Assembly: GCF_014236655.1 (NCBI RefSeq)
Contig: NZ_JACMYG010000033.1
Span: 1-63,390, forward strand
Length of the DNA stretch: 63,390 bases
Reading direction: 5' to 3'
Origin: Pseudomonas kielensis
GTDB lineage: Bacteria > Pseudomonadota > Gammaproteobacteria > Pseudomonadales > Pseudomonadaceae
A program made the translations under genes and the position numbers. Each line of letters starts with the position of its first letter. Position 1 is the first letter of the stretch. Below the pieces are notes generated by a model. That model was not told the origin of the DNA and did no database searches. It saw only the letters and a program-made list of their open reading frames with translations. This document shows positions 53,146-62,180 of this stretch, one piece after another.

Positions 53146-54602
53146 GCAAGTCGCTACTCTCCCTAGCCGTCGCCGCGTTCGTGCTCGGTGGCTGCTCGCT
53201 GATACCCGATTATCAGCAGCCCGAGGCCCCTGTGGCCGGGCAGTACCCGCAAGGGCCGGCTTACTCGCCGGCCCAGGCGCCGAACCAGGCCGCCGCCGAG
53301 CAAGGCTGGAAGCAGTTTTTCCATGACCCGGCCCTGCAGCAACTGATCCAGACCGCGCTGGAAAACAACCGTGACCTGCGCGTCGCGGCGCTGAACATCG
53401 ACGCCTATGCGGCCCAGTACCGCATTTCCCGCGCCGACCTGTTCCCCGCCGTTTCGGCCAATGGCAGCGGCAGCCGCCAACGCCTCCCGGCGGACGCCTC
53501 GCAAACCGGCGAAGCCGGGATCAGCAGCTCCTACTCGGCGACCCTGGGTGTCAGCGCCTATGAGCTGGACCTGTTCGGGCGTATTCGCAGCCTCAACGAG
53601 CAAGCGCTGCAGACCTACTTCGCCACTGAAGAAGCGCGGCGCAGCACCCAGCTCAGCCTGGTGGCCAACGTGGCCAACGCCTACCTGACCTGGCAGGCCG
53701 ACAAGGAACTGCTGAAGCTGACGCAGGACACCCTCGCCACCTTCGAAGAAAGCTACCGCCTCACCGCGCGCAGCAACGAAGTCGGCGTGGCCTCGGCACT
53801 GGACCTGAGCCAGTCGCGGACCTCGGTGGAAAACGCCAAGGTGCAACTGGCCAAGTACACCCGCCTGGTCGCCCAGGACGAAAACAGCCTGACCCTGCTG
53901 CTGGGTACCGGTGTGCCCGCCAACCTGACCACTGCCAAGCCATTGGCTGACGATCTGCTCAGCGAAGTGCCGGCCGGCCTGCCTTCGGACCTGCTGCAAC
54001 GACGCCCGGACATCCTGGCCGCCGAGCACAACCTCAAGGCTGCCAACGCCAACATCGGCGCGGCACGGGCAGCGTTCTTCCCGAGCATCAGCCTGACGGC
54101 CAACGCCGGCACGCTCAGCCCGGACCTGTCCGGCCTGTTCAAGGGCGGTTCGGGGACCTGGTTGTTCCAGCCCCAGATCAACCTGCCGATCTTCAACGCC
54201 GGCGCCCTGAGTGCCAGCCTGGATTACTCGAAAATCCAGAAAGACATCACGGTTGCGCAGTACGAGAAATCGATCCAGACCGCCTTCCAGGAAGTCTCCG
54301 ACGGCCTCGCCGCACGCCAGACCTTCAACCAGCAGTTGCAGGCCCAGCGTGACTTCGTCCAGGCCAACCAGGATTACTACCGCCTGGCCGAGCGTCGCTA
54401 CCGCATTGGTGTCGACAGCAACCTGACCTTCCTCGACGCCCAGCGTCAGTTGTTCAGCGCGCAACAATCGCTGATAACCGATCGCCTGTCGCAACTGGTC
54501 AGCGAAGTGAACCTGTACAAAGCCCTGGGTGGCGGCTGGAACGCCCAGACCGCGAAGAATGAGCCCGTGCCAGAAGTCGCACCGAAGCTGAAGATGTTCT
54601 GA
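53142..54602 (+). CDS. emhC: EmhC, outer-membrane channel of the efflux pump
   Basis: A 486-residue outer-membrane factor (OprM/TolC family lipoprotein). The signal ends VLGGCSLIPDY (lipobox), and LFGRIRSLNEQALQTYFATEE and RRPDILAAEHNLKAANANIGAARAAFFPSI are hallmark segments of the two OEP repeats. It forms the exit duct. The start overlaps emhB (ATGA). A terminator follows 50 bp after the stop. Confidence 0.94.
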   Translation: MSKSLLSLAVAAFVLGGCSLIPDYQQPEAPVAGQYPQGPAYSPAQAPNQAAAEQGWKQFFHDPALQQLIQTALENNRDLRVAALNIDAYAAQYRISRADLFPAVSANGSGSRQRLPADASQTGEAGISSSYSATLGVSAYELDLFGRIRSLNEQALQTYFATEEARRSTQLSLVANVANAYLTWQADKELLKLTQDTLATFEESYRLTARSNEVGVASALDLSQSRTSVENAKVQLAKYTRLVAQDENSLTLLLGTGVPANLTTAKPLADDLLSEVPAGLPSDLLQRRPDILAAEHNLKAANANIGAARAAFFPSISLTANAGTLSPDLSGLFKGGSGTWLFQPQINLPIFNAGALSASLDYSKIQKDITVAQYEKSIQTAFQEVSDGLAARQTFNQQLQAQRDFVQANQDYYRLAERRYRIGVDSNLTFLDAQRQLFSAQQSLITDRLSQLVSEVNLYKALGGGWNAQTAKNEPVPEVAPKLKMF

Positions 54603-54651
54603 TCAGCCCGATGCGCACCCGGCTGATCGACTGATCCCCGGGCCTCACGAC

Positions 54652-54687
54652 AATCCGCAATCTCCTCAAGGGTTGCGGATTTTTTTA
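54652..54687 (+). terminator. Intrinsic terminator of emhABC
   Basis: AATCCGCAA (54652-54660) pairs with TTGCGGATT (54673-54681), followed by a T-run to 54687. Confidence 0.88.
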
Positions 54688-54852
54688 TGCCTGCTGCCCG
54701 CGTGGCGGGCGGGATCAGGCTTTCCACCCCGCCCCCTCCACAGCCGGTCGGTCGATAACATTGCGATCCGTACAACAAGTACCCAACCGGAAAAACATGA
54801 GCTGATGGAAGAACAAACATTGACGACTAAAACATTCTGATCGGGCAATACG
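54688..54852. other. AT-richer intergenic stretch after emhABC
   Basis: About 165 bp without a supported gene, between the emhC terminator and the terminator of the orphan gene on the other strand. Base composition falls from here to about 55700 compared with the rest of the window. Confidence 0.5.
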
Positions 54853-54897
54853 AAAAAACCCACGCCATTGAGCTATATGTGCTCCATGACGCGGGCC
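54853..54897 (-). terminator. Terminator of the orphan gene at 54998-55471
   Basis: On the minus strand, a CCCGCG-CAT-GAGC arm pairs with GCTC-ATG-CGTGGG (one wobble and small mismatches), followed by six T (complement of 54853-54858). It is 100 bp downstream of the stop. Confidence 0.65.
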
Positions 54898-54997
54898 TTT
54901 ATTACCACCAGGCTTGACCAACCCATACACTGACTTATATCAACCTCGCAAATTCAACATGCCGAACAAATCACAACCCACACTTCCACACGATTAT

Positions 54998-55471
54998 TTA
55001 TACCGGAACTTTAAACGAGAAAGACTGACACGAAAATTCTACCTGCCGCTCAAACCCCACACCGATTTCTTTATAGCCAAAACTGAAATACCCGTCGATT
55101 CTCTCAAAATCACCTTCCGGAGTAATGAAGAGGACATTGAGCCCCCCGATCTTGTCCGACTGAGAATGTCCCGTAGAGCCAGCCCATGAGAACTGTGCCT
55201 CGACCTGATCAGCCTCCATACCAATTTCGTACCTTTTGCCAGCCTCAAGCTTGTCACCGATGAGAATCAACTCCATCCCGATTTTTTCGTCCTTTGCGAG
55301 CAGAAAAAAATAGGGGTGTTCCTTCACCCAGTAAAACTGCAAACTCGTCGCTGTAACAGCAATGGTGTCTTCATCTTGCACGTTAAGAGTTCCAAGTAAC
55401 CTCCCCGGCACCTCCGGTACTTCTTTCCCATCAACAACTGGCACTCCGTTCTCCGCCCTTGAAAACTTCAT
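54998..55471 (-). CDS. Orphan hypothetical protein in an AT-rich patch
   Basis: A 157-residue soluble protein with no signal peptide or membrane segment. It is rich in beta-strand-like alternation and aromatics, for example SLQFYWVKEHPYFFLLAKDEK and GYFSFGYKEIGVGF. The ATG at 55471 has a perfect AGGAGG 7 bases upstream, and a terminator lies beyond the stop, so it is a real transcription unit. Codon use is AT-richer than the neighbours, suggesting recent acquisition. I recognise no family. A small binding or immunity-type protein is possible but unsupported. Confidence 0.7.
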   Translation of the reverse strand: MKFSRAENGVPVVDGKEVPEVPGRLLGTLNVQDEDTIAVTATSLQFYWVKEHPYFFLLAKDEKIGMELILIGDKLEAGKRYEIGMEADQVEAQFSWAGSTGHSQSDKIGGLNVLFITPEGDFERIDGYFSFGYKEIGVGFERQVEFSCQSFSFKVPV

Positions 55472-55895
55472 GACAACCTCCTGCTACTTAAAGTGTTAGT
55501 TACCCCCTAGACAACACGATAAAAATCTAATGCATAAAGCTCATCACAACCACTAGCAGGTCTGATAGTTGACAACTGCCCACGCACAACGCTGGAAACG
55601 TCGAAACAAATACTAATCCGCACTCACACGCTTTCACCGCCCGGTGAAGCATGACAGTCTGATCCTGATGAACCGCTCCATTAGCGACGACAACGAGTTC
55701 GACGAAAATCGGTTGATCGCCTGCTATCCGGTCAACCTGCTCTAATTCGATACACTTGTCCCGGCCTGCTGAACCCTTCAGTGTCGTGACGCTCCTATGG
55801 GGACTTCCCCGGGAGCGATCGCCTTGGCGTGTGCTGAATGACAACACGCCAACAGGTTGCCCCTCTGCTGATTTGTCGCCGGTCACCTCAACGCC
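55472..55895. other. Intergenic region upstream of the orphan gene and polysaccharide deacetylase
   Basis: A 424-bp gap that should contain the promoters of both divergent neighbours. A minus-strand open frame (55527-55886) has no ATG with a ribosome site and no recognisable product; I treat it as non-coding or a gene remnant. No repeat was seen. Confidence 0.45.
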
Positions 55896-56795
55896 ATGAA
55901 ATTGATCCTCACCTTAGCCTCTGTGCTCGCAATTACGCTTGGCCTCAGCGGTTGCATCGGCCCGCCGATTGCACTGACGCCGCAGACCGAGCAACGCTTG
56001 CAGGCCTCCGCGCCCATTCGCTTTCTGCTGACCTTCGACGATGGTCCCAGCGCCTCCGGCTGGGCCAATCCGAGCCGGGCGGTCATGGAAGTGTTGGCCA
56101 ACAACCCGATTCAGCCGGACATCAAGGCGGTGTTCTTTGTCCAGACCCGCGCGCCACGGGCCGGTGGCAGTGAACGGGGCCGCAAAACCATGCTGCGTGA
56201 ACACGCGGCCGGCCATATCCTGGGCTTCCACACCGCCACGCCGTGGCACAGCAATCATCGCGCCCTTGATCCGCAAGCACTCGAACAGGCGCTCACCTGG
56301 GGCACCGACGACATCACCGCGATCACCGGCGCAGCACCGACCCTGGTGCGTCCGCCGTTCTGGAGTTACGACGCGCGCACCTTCGCCGCCTATCAACGGC
56401 ATGGCCTGCATGTTTTGCTGACGGACTTGAGCGCCAATGACGGCAAAGTCTGGGGCATCACCGCCAGCCCACGCCGGCGGGCCAACCTGCTCAGGCAGTT
56501 GTCAGAGACCCGCGAGCGAATTGCCAAGGGTGAGTTGCCGACAGTGGATGGCGTGATTCCGGTGGTGGTGACCTTTCACGACCTCAATCGCTACACCGCC
56601 CGGCACATGGCCGAATACCTGCAGATCCTGCTCGACAGCGCCCGAGAGACCCACGTGCCCCTGGCAGCCAAGCCGTTCTACGACGATTCGGCCGCCTTGC
56701 AGCGTGCAGCCATGGCTCGTACCCTGCACGATGCCGATGAGCCTGCACGCTTGCCCGGGGCGTGGAACTGGATCTGGGGTCACGACAAACCCTGA
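55896..56795 (+). CDS. Polysaccharide deacetylase-family lipoprotein
   Basis: A 299-residue lipoprotein (lipobox LSGC, Cys about residue 20) with a NodB-type deacetylase domain. LLTFDDGPS is motif 1 (catalytic and metal Asp), GFHTATPWH is motif 2 with the metal His pair, and RPPFWSYD is motif 3. Such enzymes remove acetyl groups from chitin-, peptidoglycan- or exopolysaccharide-type sugars in the envelope. The substrate is unknown. It converges on pcaD with 22 bp between the stops. Confidence 0.85.
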   Translation: MKLILTLASVLAITLGLSGCIGPPIALTPQTEQRLQASAPIRFLLTFDDGPSASGWANPSRAVMEVLANNPIQPDIKAVFFVQTRAPRAGGSERGRKTMLREHAAGHILGFHTATPWHSNHRALDPQALEQALTWGTDDITAITGAAPTLVRPPFWSYDARTFAAYQRHGLHVLLTDLSANDGKVWGITASPRRRANLLRQLSETRERIAKGELPTVDGVIPVVVTFHDLNRYTARHMAEYLQILLDSARETHVPLAAKPFYDDSAALQRAAMARTLHDADEPARLPGAWNWIWGHDKP

Positions 56796-56817
56796 ACCCG
56801 CCGCAGGTTCCAGCGCC

Positions 56818-57609
56818 TCAGTGGGCCCGCAGGAAGTTCAGCACACAGTGGCTGAACGCGTCGCCAGCCTGCACGTTGGACAGGTGCGCGCCGTAGAACT
56901 CGGCATAGTGCGCACCTGCCACCCGCTGCTCGATGAAGTGTCCACCGGCCGGCGGCGTAACCGCATCTTCAGTGCCGGCAATCACCAGCGTCGGCACCTG
57001 GATCGCCGCCAGTTGCTCGCGAAAATCGGCATCCCGAACCGCCGCGCAATTGGCCGCGTAACCTTGTGGCGACGTTGCGGCCAGCATATCGGTGATTCGC
57101 TTGGTCGCCGCCGGGTTGGCCGCAGCGAAATCCGCGGTGAACCAGCGGGCAATGGAGGCATCGCCCAGGGCCACCATTGCAGCGGCCCCCTCGCGCAGGA
57201 CCATTTCAATACGTGGGTCCCAGATCGCCGGCTCGCCAATCTTCGCCGCGGTGTTGCACACCACCAGTGACAACAGACGCTCGCCAGCATTGATCGCCAG
57301 CCACTGGCCGATCAACCCGCCCATGGACAGGCCGCAGAAATGCGCGCGCTCGATGTGCAAGGCGTCCAGCAGGGCCAGCACGTCACGGCCCAGTTGCTCG
57401 ATGTTGTACGGCCCGGGCGTCACCAGCGAACGACCATGACCACGGGTGTCGAAACGCAATACCCGAAAATGCTCGGCAAACAGCGGGATCTGCCCATCCC
57501 ACATGTGCAGGTCAGTGCCCAGTGAGTTGGACAGTACCAGCACCGGGGCGTGTTCGGGTCCGTCGAGTTGGTAGTGCAGTTCGCCGTCGGCCAATTGTAC
57601 AAATGCCAC
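56818..57609 (-). CDS. pcaD: PcaD, 3-oxoadipate enol-lactonase
   Basis: A 263-residue alpha/beta-hydrolase. The nucleophile elbow CGLSMGG (Ser near residue 95), LRFDTRGHGRS and the catalytic His in YGAHLSNVQ match PcaD, which opens beta-ketoadipate enol-lactone to beta-ketoadipate. The start is GTG (57607-57609), 6 bases after AAGGAG. It is the last gene of the pca operon here: pcaC, usually next, is absent, and pcaB is missing between pcaT and pcaD. Confidence 0.9.
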   Translation of the reverse strand: MAFVQLADGELHYQLDGPEHAPVLVLSNSLGTDLHMWDGQIPLFAEHFRVLRFDTRGHGRSLVTPGPYNIEQLGRDVLALLDALHIERAHFCGLSMGGLIGQWLAINAGERLLSLVVCNTAAKIGEPAIWDPRIEMVLREGAAAMVALGDASIARWFTADFAAANPAATKRITDMLAATSPQGYAANCAAVRDADFREQLAAIQVPTLVIAGTEDAVTPPAGGHFIEQRVAGAHYAEFYGAHLSNVQAGDAFSHCVLNFLRAH

Positions 57610-57649
57610 AGATTTCTCCTTGAGACCGCCAGGGCCAGGTGTGCGGACA

Positions 57650-57674
57650 GCGCGCGCCCGATTCAGGCGCGCGC
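57650..57674 (-). other. GC-rich inverted repeat between pcaT and pcaD
   Basis: GCGCGCGCC (57650-57658) and GGCGCGCGC (57666-57674) form a perfect 9-bp inverted repeat with a CGATTCA spacer, occupying the 72-bp junction where pcaB is usually found. There is no T-run. It may be a processing or attenuation signal, or a deletion scar. Confidence 0.5.
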
Positions 57675-57681
57675 CAGCCGG

Positions 57682-58977
57682 TCAAAGGTCGTGATGCAGA
57701 TACGCCGCCTGCTTGGGCAAGCGCAGACTGAACAGGAACGCGACGGCCATCATCACCGTCACGTACCAGTAGAACGAGTTTTCCATGCCCACCGACTTCA
57801 AGCTCAGGGCCACGAACTCCGCCGAACCGCCGAAGATGGCGTTGGCCACCGCGTAGGCCAGGCCCACGCCCAGGGCGCGCACTTGCGGCGGGAACATTTC
57901 GGCTTTCACCAGACCGCTGATGGAGGTGTAGAAACTCACGATTGCCAGCGCCAGGGTAATCAGCACGAAGGCCAGGAACGGGCTGGTGACTGACTTCAGG
58001 CTCAGCAGGATCGGCACCGTGCACAGCGTGCCCAGGGCACCGAACCAGAGCATCGAATTACGCCGACCGATCTTGTCGGCCAGCATGCCGAAAAACGGCT
58101 GCATGCACATATAAAGGAACAGCGCGCCGGTCATGATGTAGCTGGCGGTCTTGGCGTGCATCCCGGCGGTGTTCACCAGGTACTTCTGCATATAGGTGGT
58201 GAAGGTGTAGAAAATCAGCGAGCCACCGGCGGTGTAGCCCAGCACGGTGATGAACGCCGTCTTGTGATCGCGGAACAACGCGCGGATGCTGCCGGCGTCC
58301 TTGTCTTCGCGCATTTCCTTGCTGGTGGTTTCCTTGAGCGAGCGACGCAGCAGCAACGAAATCACCGCGGCAACCGCCCCCACGACAAACGGAATCCGCC
58401 AGCCCCAGGCGCGCAATTCATCCTCAGACAGGAACTGCTGCAGGATCACCACCAGCAATACCGCCAGCAGTTGCCCGCCAATCAGGGTCACGTACTGGAA
58501 CGAGGCGAAAAACCCGCGCTGGCCCTTGAGCGCCACTTCACTCATGTAGGTCGCGGTGGTGCCGTACTCGCCACCCACCGACAGGCCCTGGAACAACCGG
58601 GCGACCAACAACAGGATCGGCGCCCAGACGCCAATGTCCTTGTAGGTGGGCAGGCAGGCGATGAGCAAGGAGCCGGCGCACATCATCAGCACCGAGATCA
58701 TCATGGAATTCTTGCGCCCGTGCTTGTCGGCCACCCGACCGAACAGCCAGCCACCGATGGGGCGCATCAGGAACCCGGCCGCGAATACACCGGCGGTGTT
58801 GACCAACTGCACCGTGGGGTTGTCGGAGGGGAAGAAAGCGGGCGCGAAGTAGATCGCGCAGAATGCATAGACGTAGAAGTCGAACCATTCGACCAGGTTG
58901 CCGGAGGAAGCCCCGACAATCGCAAAAATTCTCTTACCCCGCTCTTCAGCGGTGTAGTGGCTTGTCATGGATGTCAT
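57682..58977 (-). CDS. pcaT: PcaT, MFS dicarboxylate/beta-ketoadipate transporter
   Basis: A 431-residue metabolite:H+ symporter of the MFS with 12 membrane segments. GNLVEWFDFYVYAFCAIYFAPAFFP and the loop RPIGGWLFGRVADKHGRKNSM are hallmarks of the KgtP/PcaT/ShiA branch. Its position inside the pca cluster supports PcaT, which imports beta-ketoadipate. Two start codons are possible (58977 and 58968). The gene is the fifth of the cluster as read from pcaR. Confidence 0.85.
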   Translation of the reverse strand: MTSMTSHYTAEERGKRIFAIVGASSGNLVEWFDFYVYAFCAIYFAPAFFPSDNPTVQLVNTAGVFAAGFLMRPIGGWLFGRVADKHGRKNSMMISVLMMCAGSLLIACLPTYKDIGVWAPILLLVARLFQGLSVGGEYGTTATYMSEVALKGQRGFFASFQYVTLIGGQLLAVLLVVILQQFLSEDELRAWGWRIPFVVGAVAAVISLLLRRSLKETTSKEMREDKDAGSIRALFRDHKTAFITVLGYTAGGSLIFYTFTTYMQKYLVNTAGMHAKTASYIMTGALFLYMCMQPFFGMLADKIGRRNSMLWFGALGTLCTVPILLSLKSVTSPFLAFVLITLALAIVSFYTSISGLVKAEMFPPQVRALGVGLAYAVANAIFGGSAEFVALSLKSVGMENSFYWYVTVMMAVAFLFSLRLPKQAAYLHHDL

Positions 58978-59082
58978 GGTTTTTACACTCGGTGGGGACA
59001 GTAAACGTCTAGACATACTTTGCAACAATCCCGTTCCCTGGAATGACTCATACAGGCATTTGCACGTCAGTCATGACGCCTT

Positions 59083-59122
59083 CGCGGGCAAGCCTGGCTC
59101 CCAGGGGAGCAGGGCTTACCCG
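59083..59122. repeat. REP-like repeat between pcaF and pcaT
   Basis: CCTTCGCGGGCAAGCCTGGC, a short spacer (TCCCAGGGGAGCAGGG) and CTTACCCGCGG form an extended REP-type hairpin in the 166-bp gap. It could reduce readthrough into pcaT. Confidence 0.55.
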
Positions 59123-59143
59123 CGGTACAACGAAGCGCTGCGG

Positions 59144-60346
59144 TCAGACCCGCTCGATCGCCAGCGCCAGGCCTTGGCCAACGCCCACGCACATGGTCGC
59201 CAAGGCTTTTTTGCCGCCGGTTTTTTCCAGTTGATGCAGGGCCGTCAACACCAATCGCGCCCCACTCATGCCCAACGGGTGCCCCAGGGCAATGGCGCCG
59301 CCGTTGGGATTGACCTGCGCCGCGTCATCGGCCAGGCCCAGCTCACGCAGCACCGCCAAGCCCTGGCTGGCGAAGGCTTCATTGAGCTCGATCACGTCGA
59401 AATCACTGATCGCCACGCCGAGACGCTCGATCAGCTTGCGCACTGCCGGCACCGGGCCGATGCCCATAACCCGAGGGGCCACGCCGGCACTGGCCATGCC
59501 GAGCACTTTGGCGCGCGCCGTCAGGCCGTGTTTCTTCACCGCCTCGGCAGATGCCAGGATCAGCGCCGCCGCGCCATCGTTGACGCCCGACGCGTTGCCG
59601 GCCGTCACGGTTTTATCCGGGCCATTGACCGGTTTGAGCTTGCTGAGGGTTTCCAGGGTGGTGTCGGCCCGGGGATGCTCGTCCTGCTCGACCAGGCTTT
59701 CGCCTTTCTTGTGGGCAACACGCACCGGGACGATTTCTTCGGCGAAGAAACCTGCTGCCTGCGCCGCCGCAGTGCGCTGTTGACTGCGCAGGGCAAAGGC
59801 ATCCTGATCCGCGCGTGACACCCCATAGTCGTCCGCCACGTTGTCGGCGGTCTGTGGCATCGCATCCACGCCGTACTGGGCTTTCATCAAGGGGTTGATG
59901 AAGCGCCAGCCAATGGTGGTGTCTTCCAGTTTCATGCCCCGCGAGAACGCCGCGTCGGCCTTGCCCATGACAAAGGGTGCGCGGGACATCGATTCGACGC
60001 CACCGGCAATCGCCAGCTCCATTTCGCCGCTGGCAATCGCCCGGAAGGCGGTGCCAATGGCATCCATGCCCGAGGCACAGAGGCGGTTGAGGGTCACCCC
60101 GGGAATGCTCTGCGGCAACCCGGCCAGCAGCAAAGCCATGCGCGCGACGTTCCGGTTGTCTTCACCGGCCTGGTTGGCGCAACCGAGGAACACCTCGTCC
60201 ACCGCATTCCAGTCAACGCCCGGGTTACGTTCGATCAAGGCCTTGATCGGCACCGCGGCCAGATCATCAGCGCGCACGCTGGACAAGCCGCCACCAAAGC
60301 GGCCGATGGGGGTGCGAATCGCATCGCAGATATACACCTCGCGCAT
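59144..60346 (-). CDS. pcaF: PcaF, beta-ketoadipyl-CoA thiolase
   Basis: A 400-residue thiolase that splits beta-ketoadipyl-CoA into succinyl-CoA and acetyl-CoA. The N-terminus EVYICDAIRTPIGRFGG, the nucleophile Cys in TLNRLCASGMDAI (about residue 90), GGAIALGHPLGMSGAR (catalytic His) and ATMCVGVGQGLAL (second Cys) are all intact. Either of two adjacent ATGs (60346 or 60349) can start it; the first gives the standard 400 residues. It overlaps the pcaJ stop. Confidence 0.94.
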   Translation of the reverse strand: MREVYICDAIRTPIGRFGGGLSSVRADDLAAVPIKALIERNPGVDWNAVDEVFLGCANQAGEDNRNVARMALLLAGLPQSIPGVTLNRLCASGMDAIGTAFRAIASGEMELAIAGGVESMSRAPFVMGKADAAFSRGMKLEDTTIGWRFINPLMKAQYGVDAMPQTADNVADDYGVSRADQDAFALRSQQRTAAAQAAGFFAEEIVPVRVAHKKGESLVEQDEHPRADTTLETLSKLKPVNGPDKTVTAGNASGVNDGAAALILASAEAVKKHGLTARAKVLGMASAGVAPRVMGIGPVPAVRKLIERLGVAISDFDVIELNEAFASQGLAVLRELGLADDAAQVNPNGGAIALGHPLGMSGARLVLTALHQLEKTGGKKALATMCVGVGQGLALAIERV

Positions 60347-61125
60347 CATGCTTCTCCCGGTGCCTGGCCGTGGGCGGCTGCGGTCCGCGCTTCCAGATCG
60401 CGCAGGGCCGCCAGCTCGACGGCTGTCGGCTCGGCGGTCTGCTGCACCTGCTCGGCGAAACGGACGGCCCAACCGGTGGCCGCCACCACTTGCTCGCGGG
60501 TTACCCCCGGGTGCAGCGCCGTGACCACGAACTCATGGGTGCCGGCTTCCGGCTCCATGATGCACAGGTCGGTGATGATGCCCACCGGCCCTGCACCTGG
60601 CAGGCCGAGACGCTGGCGCGAGTCGCCGCCTTCGCCATGACCGACCGAGGTAATGAAGTCCAGCTTGTCGACGAACGAACGCGCCGACTGCTTGAGAATG
60701 ATCAGCACACTTTTCGCCGAACCGGCGATCTCCGGTGCGCCGCCGGCACCTGGCAAGCGAACCTTGGGCTGATGGTAGTCACCAACCACCGTGGTGTTGA
60801 TGTTGCCGAACCGGTCGACCTGCGCCGCGCCAAGGAAGCCGACGTCAATCCGCCCGCCTTGCAGCCAGTAGCGGAAAATTTCACCGGTAGGCACCACCGT
60901 GTCAGCAGTTTCCGCCAGTTCGCCATCACCGATGGACAGCGGCAGCACGCTGGGCTTGGCGCCAATCGGACCCGACTCGTAGATCAGCACCACGTCCGGC
61001 GAGGATGTCAGGCGCGCGAGGTTGGCGGCTTTGGAGGGCAAACCGATGCCGACGAAGCACACCGAACCGTTTTTCAGACGGCGGGCGGCCGCCACGGTCA
61101 TCATTTCATTGGTGGAGTAAGTCAT
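60346..61125 (-). CDS. pcaJ: PcaJ, 3-oxoadipate CoA-transferase beta subunit
   Basis: A 259-residue beta subunit of the succinyl-CoA:3-oxoadipate CoA-transferase. The region VLIYESGPIGAKP carries the catalytic-type Glu of the beta chain (aligned to the SENG/ESG motif), and GTHEFVVTALHPGVTREQVV is typical of the C-terminal part. It overlaps pcaI by one base (TAATG) and pcaF by one base, so the three are translationally coupled. Confidence 0.93.
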   Translation of the reverse strand: MTYSTNEMMTVAAARRLKNGSVCFVGIGLPSKAANLARLTSSPDVVLIYESGPIGAKPSVLPLSIGDGELAETADTVVPTGEIFRYWLQGGRIDVGFLGAAQVDRFGNINTTVVGDYHQPKVRLPGAGGAPEIAGSAKSVLIILKQSARSFVDKLDFITSVGHGEGGDSRQRLGLPGAGPVGIITDLCIMEPEAGTHEFVVTALHPGVTREQVVAATGWAVRFAEQVQQTAEPTAVELAALRDLEARTAAAHGQAPGEA

Positions 61126-61982
61126 TATTTGGCCTCCGAAGCACGAGCCAGCTTGGCCTGGAATTCACTGAAGTCAGCGCTGCCGTGGATGTACTCGTTG
61201 ATCCACGCGGTGAAGGTTTCACGGTCGCGGGCAATCGGGTCCCAGGCTTGGTAGAAGCGGTTGTCACGCTCGGTGTAACCGTGGGCGTAGGACGGATGCG
61301 CACCGCCTGGCACATGACAGACCGCGCTCAGGGCCCAGGTCGGCAGCACGCAGGCATTCATCGGGGCCTTGAGGTCATCGACGATTTCTTCGACGGTGAC
61401 GATGCAACGCTTGGCGGCCAATGCCGCTTCTTTTTGCACGCCAAGAATGCCCCAGAGCAGCACGTTGCCCTTGCGGTCGGCCTTTTGCGCATGGATCACC
61501 GTCACATCCGGGCGCACCGACGGCACCGCCGCCAGCACTTCACCGGTGAAGGGGCAGGTCACGGTCTTGATCAGTGGGTTGACCTTGGGCAGGTCGGAAC
61601 CGGCGTAGGCGCGCAATACCGCGAACGGCAGGCCAGAGGCGCCCGCGACGTAGGCATTGGCCAGGTCAGCGTGGCTGTGTTCTTCGATTTCCAGCGCGTG
61701 GGGCCATTGCTTCTCAACGGCATCGCGCAGACGGTGCAGCGAACCCACGCCCGGGTTACCGCCCCAGGAGAAAATCAGCTTGCGAGCGCAACCGGCACCG
61801 ATCAACTGGTCGTACACCAGGTCGGGGGTCATGCGTACCAGGGTCAGATCTTTCTTCCCCTGACGAATGATTTCATGACCTGCTGCGGTTGGAATCAGGT
61901 GAGTGAAGCCTTCGAGGGCGACGGTGTCGCCGTCATTCACGAATTGCTTCACGGCATCGTGCAGCGAAAGGATTTCTGCCAT
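61125..61982 (-). CDS. pcaI: PcaI, 3-oxoadipate CoA-transferase alpha subunit
   Basis: A 285-residue alpha subunit of the CoA-transferase. The motif region IFSWGGNPGVGSLHRLRDAVE follows the N-terminal VALEGFTHLIPTAAGHEIIRQG, and TVIHAQKADRKGNVLLWG is the conserved middle segment of the alpha chain. The enzyme activates beta-ketoadipate. The ATG at 61982 has GGGAG upstream. It is the first structural gene, and its promoter contains two PcaR-like sites. Confidence 0.93.
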   Translation of the reverse strand: MAEILSLHDAVKQFVNDGDTVALEGFTHLIPTAAGHEIIRQGKKDLTLVRMTPDLVYDQLIGAGCARKLIFSWGGNPGVGSLHRLRDAVEKQWPHALEIEEHSHADLANAYVAGASGLPFAVLRAYAGSDLPKVNPLIKTVTCPFTGEVLAAVPSVRPDVTVIHAQKADRKGNVLLWGILGVQKEAALAAKRCIVTVEEIVDDLKAPMNACVLPTWALSAVCHVPGGAHPSYAHGYTERDNRFYQAWDPIARDRETFTAWINEYIHGSADFSEFQAKLARASEAK

Positions 61983-62082
61983 GGGGGTGGACTCCCGAGC
62001 TTCAGTAAACCGACGTGGAGGACGGGGCGCGATGTGCGGCGCCGGATTGACTGAAGAGTAAGCCGCTAAAAAAACCCAAACA

Positions 62083-62117
62083 ATCCGATAATCGACTAAG
62101 TGTTCGTTTATCGAACA
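62083..62117 (-). promoter_or_regulatory. PcaR operator sites upstream of pcaI
   Basis: TGTTCG (62101-62106) TTTAT CGAACA (62112-62117) is a perfect palindrome. TCCGATAATCGAC at about 62084-62096 is a second similar site. Both resemble the GTTCGATAATCGCAC motif described for PcaR as I remember it. They lie 100-135 bp before pcaI. Confidence 0.65.
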
Positions 62118-62180
62118 GATTGTTGTCAGCCTATCGATCCATTCGGGACACCTGGCGTCGGGATGGGTTTATCGAGCAGC

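Noticed and set aside
55527..55886. 119-codon leftward frame before the orphan gene
   Set aside because: It would need a GTG start without a ribosome site, and nothing in it is recognisable. Possibly an old remnant, not supported as a gene.
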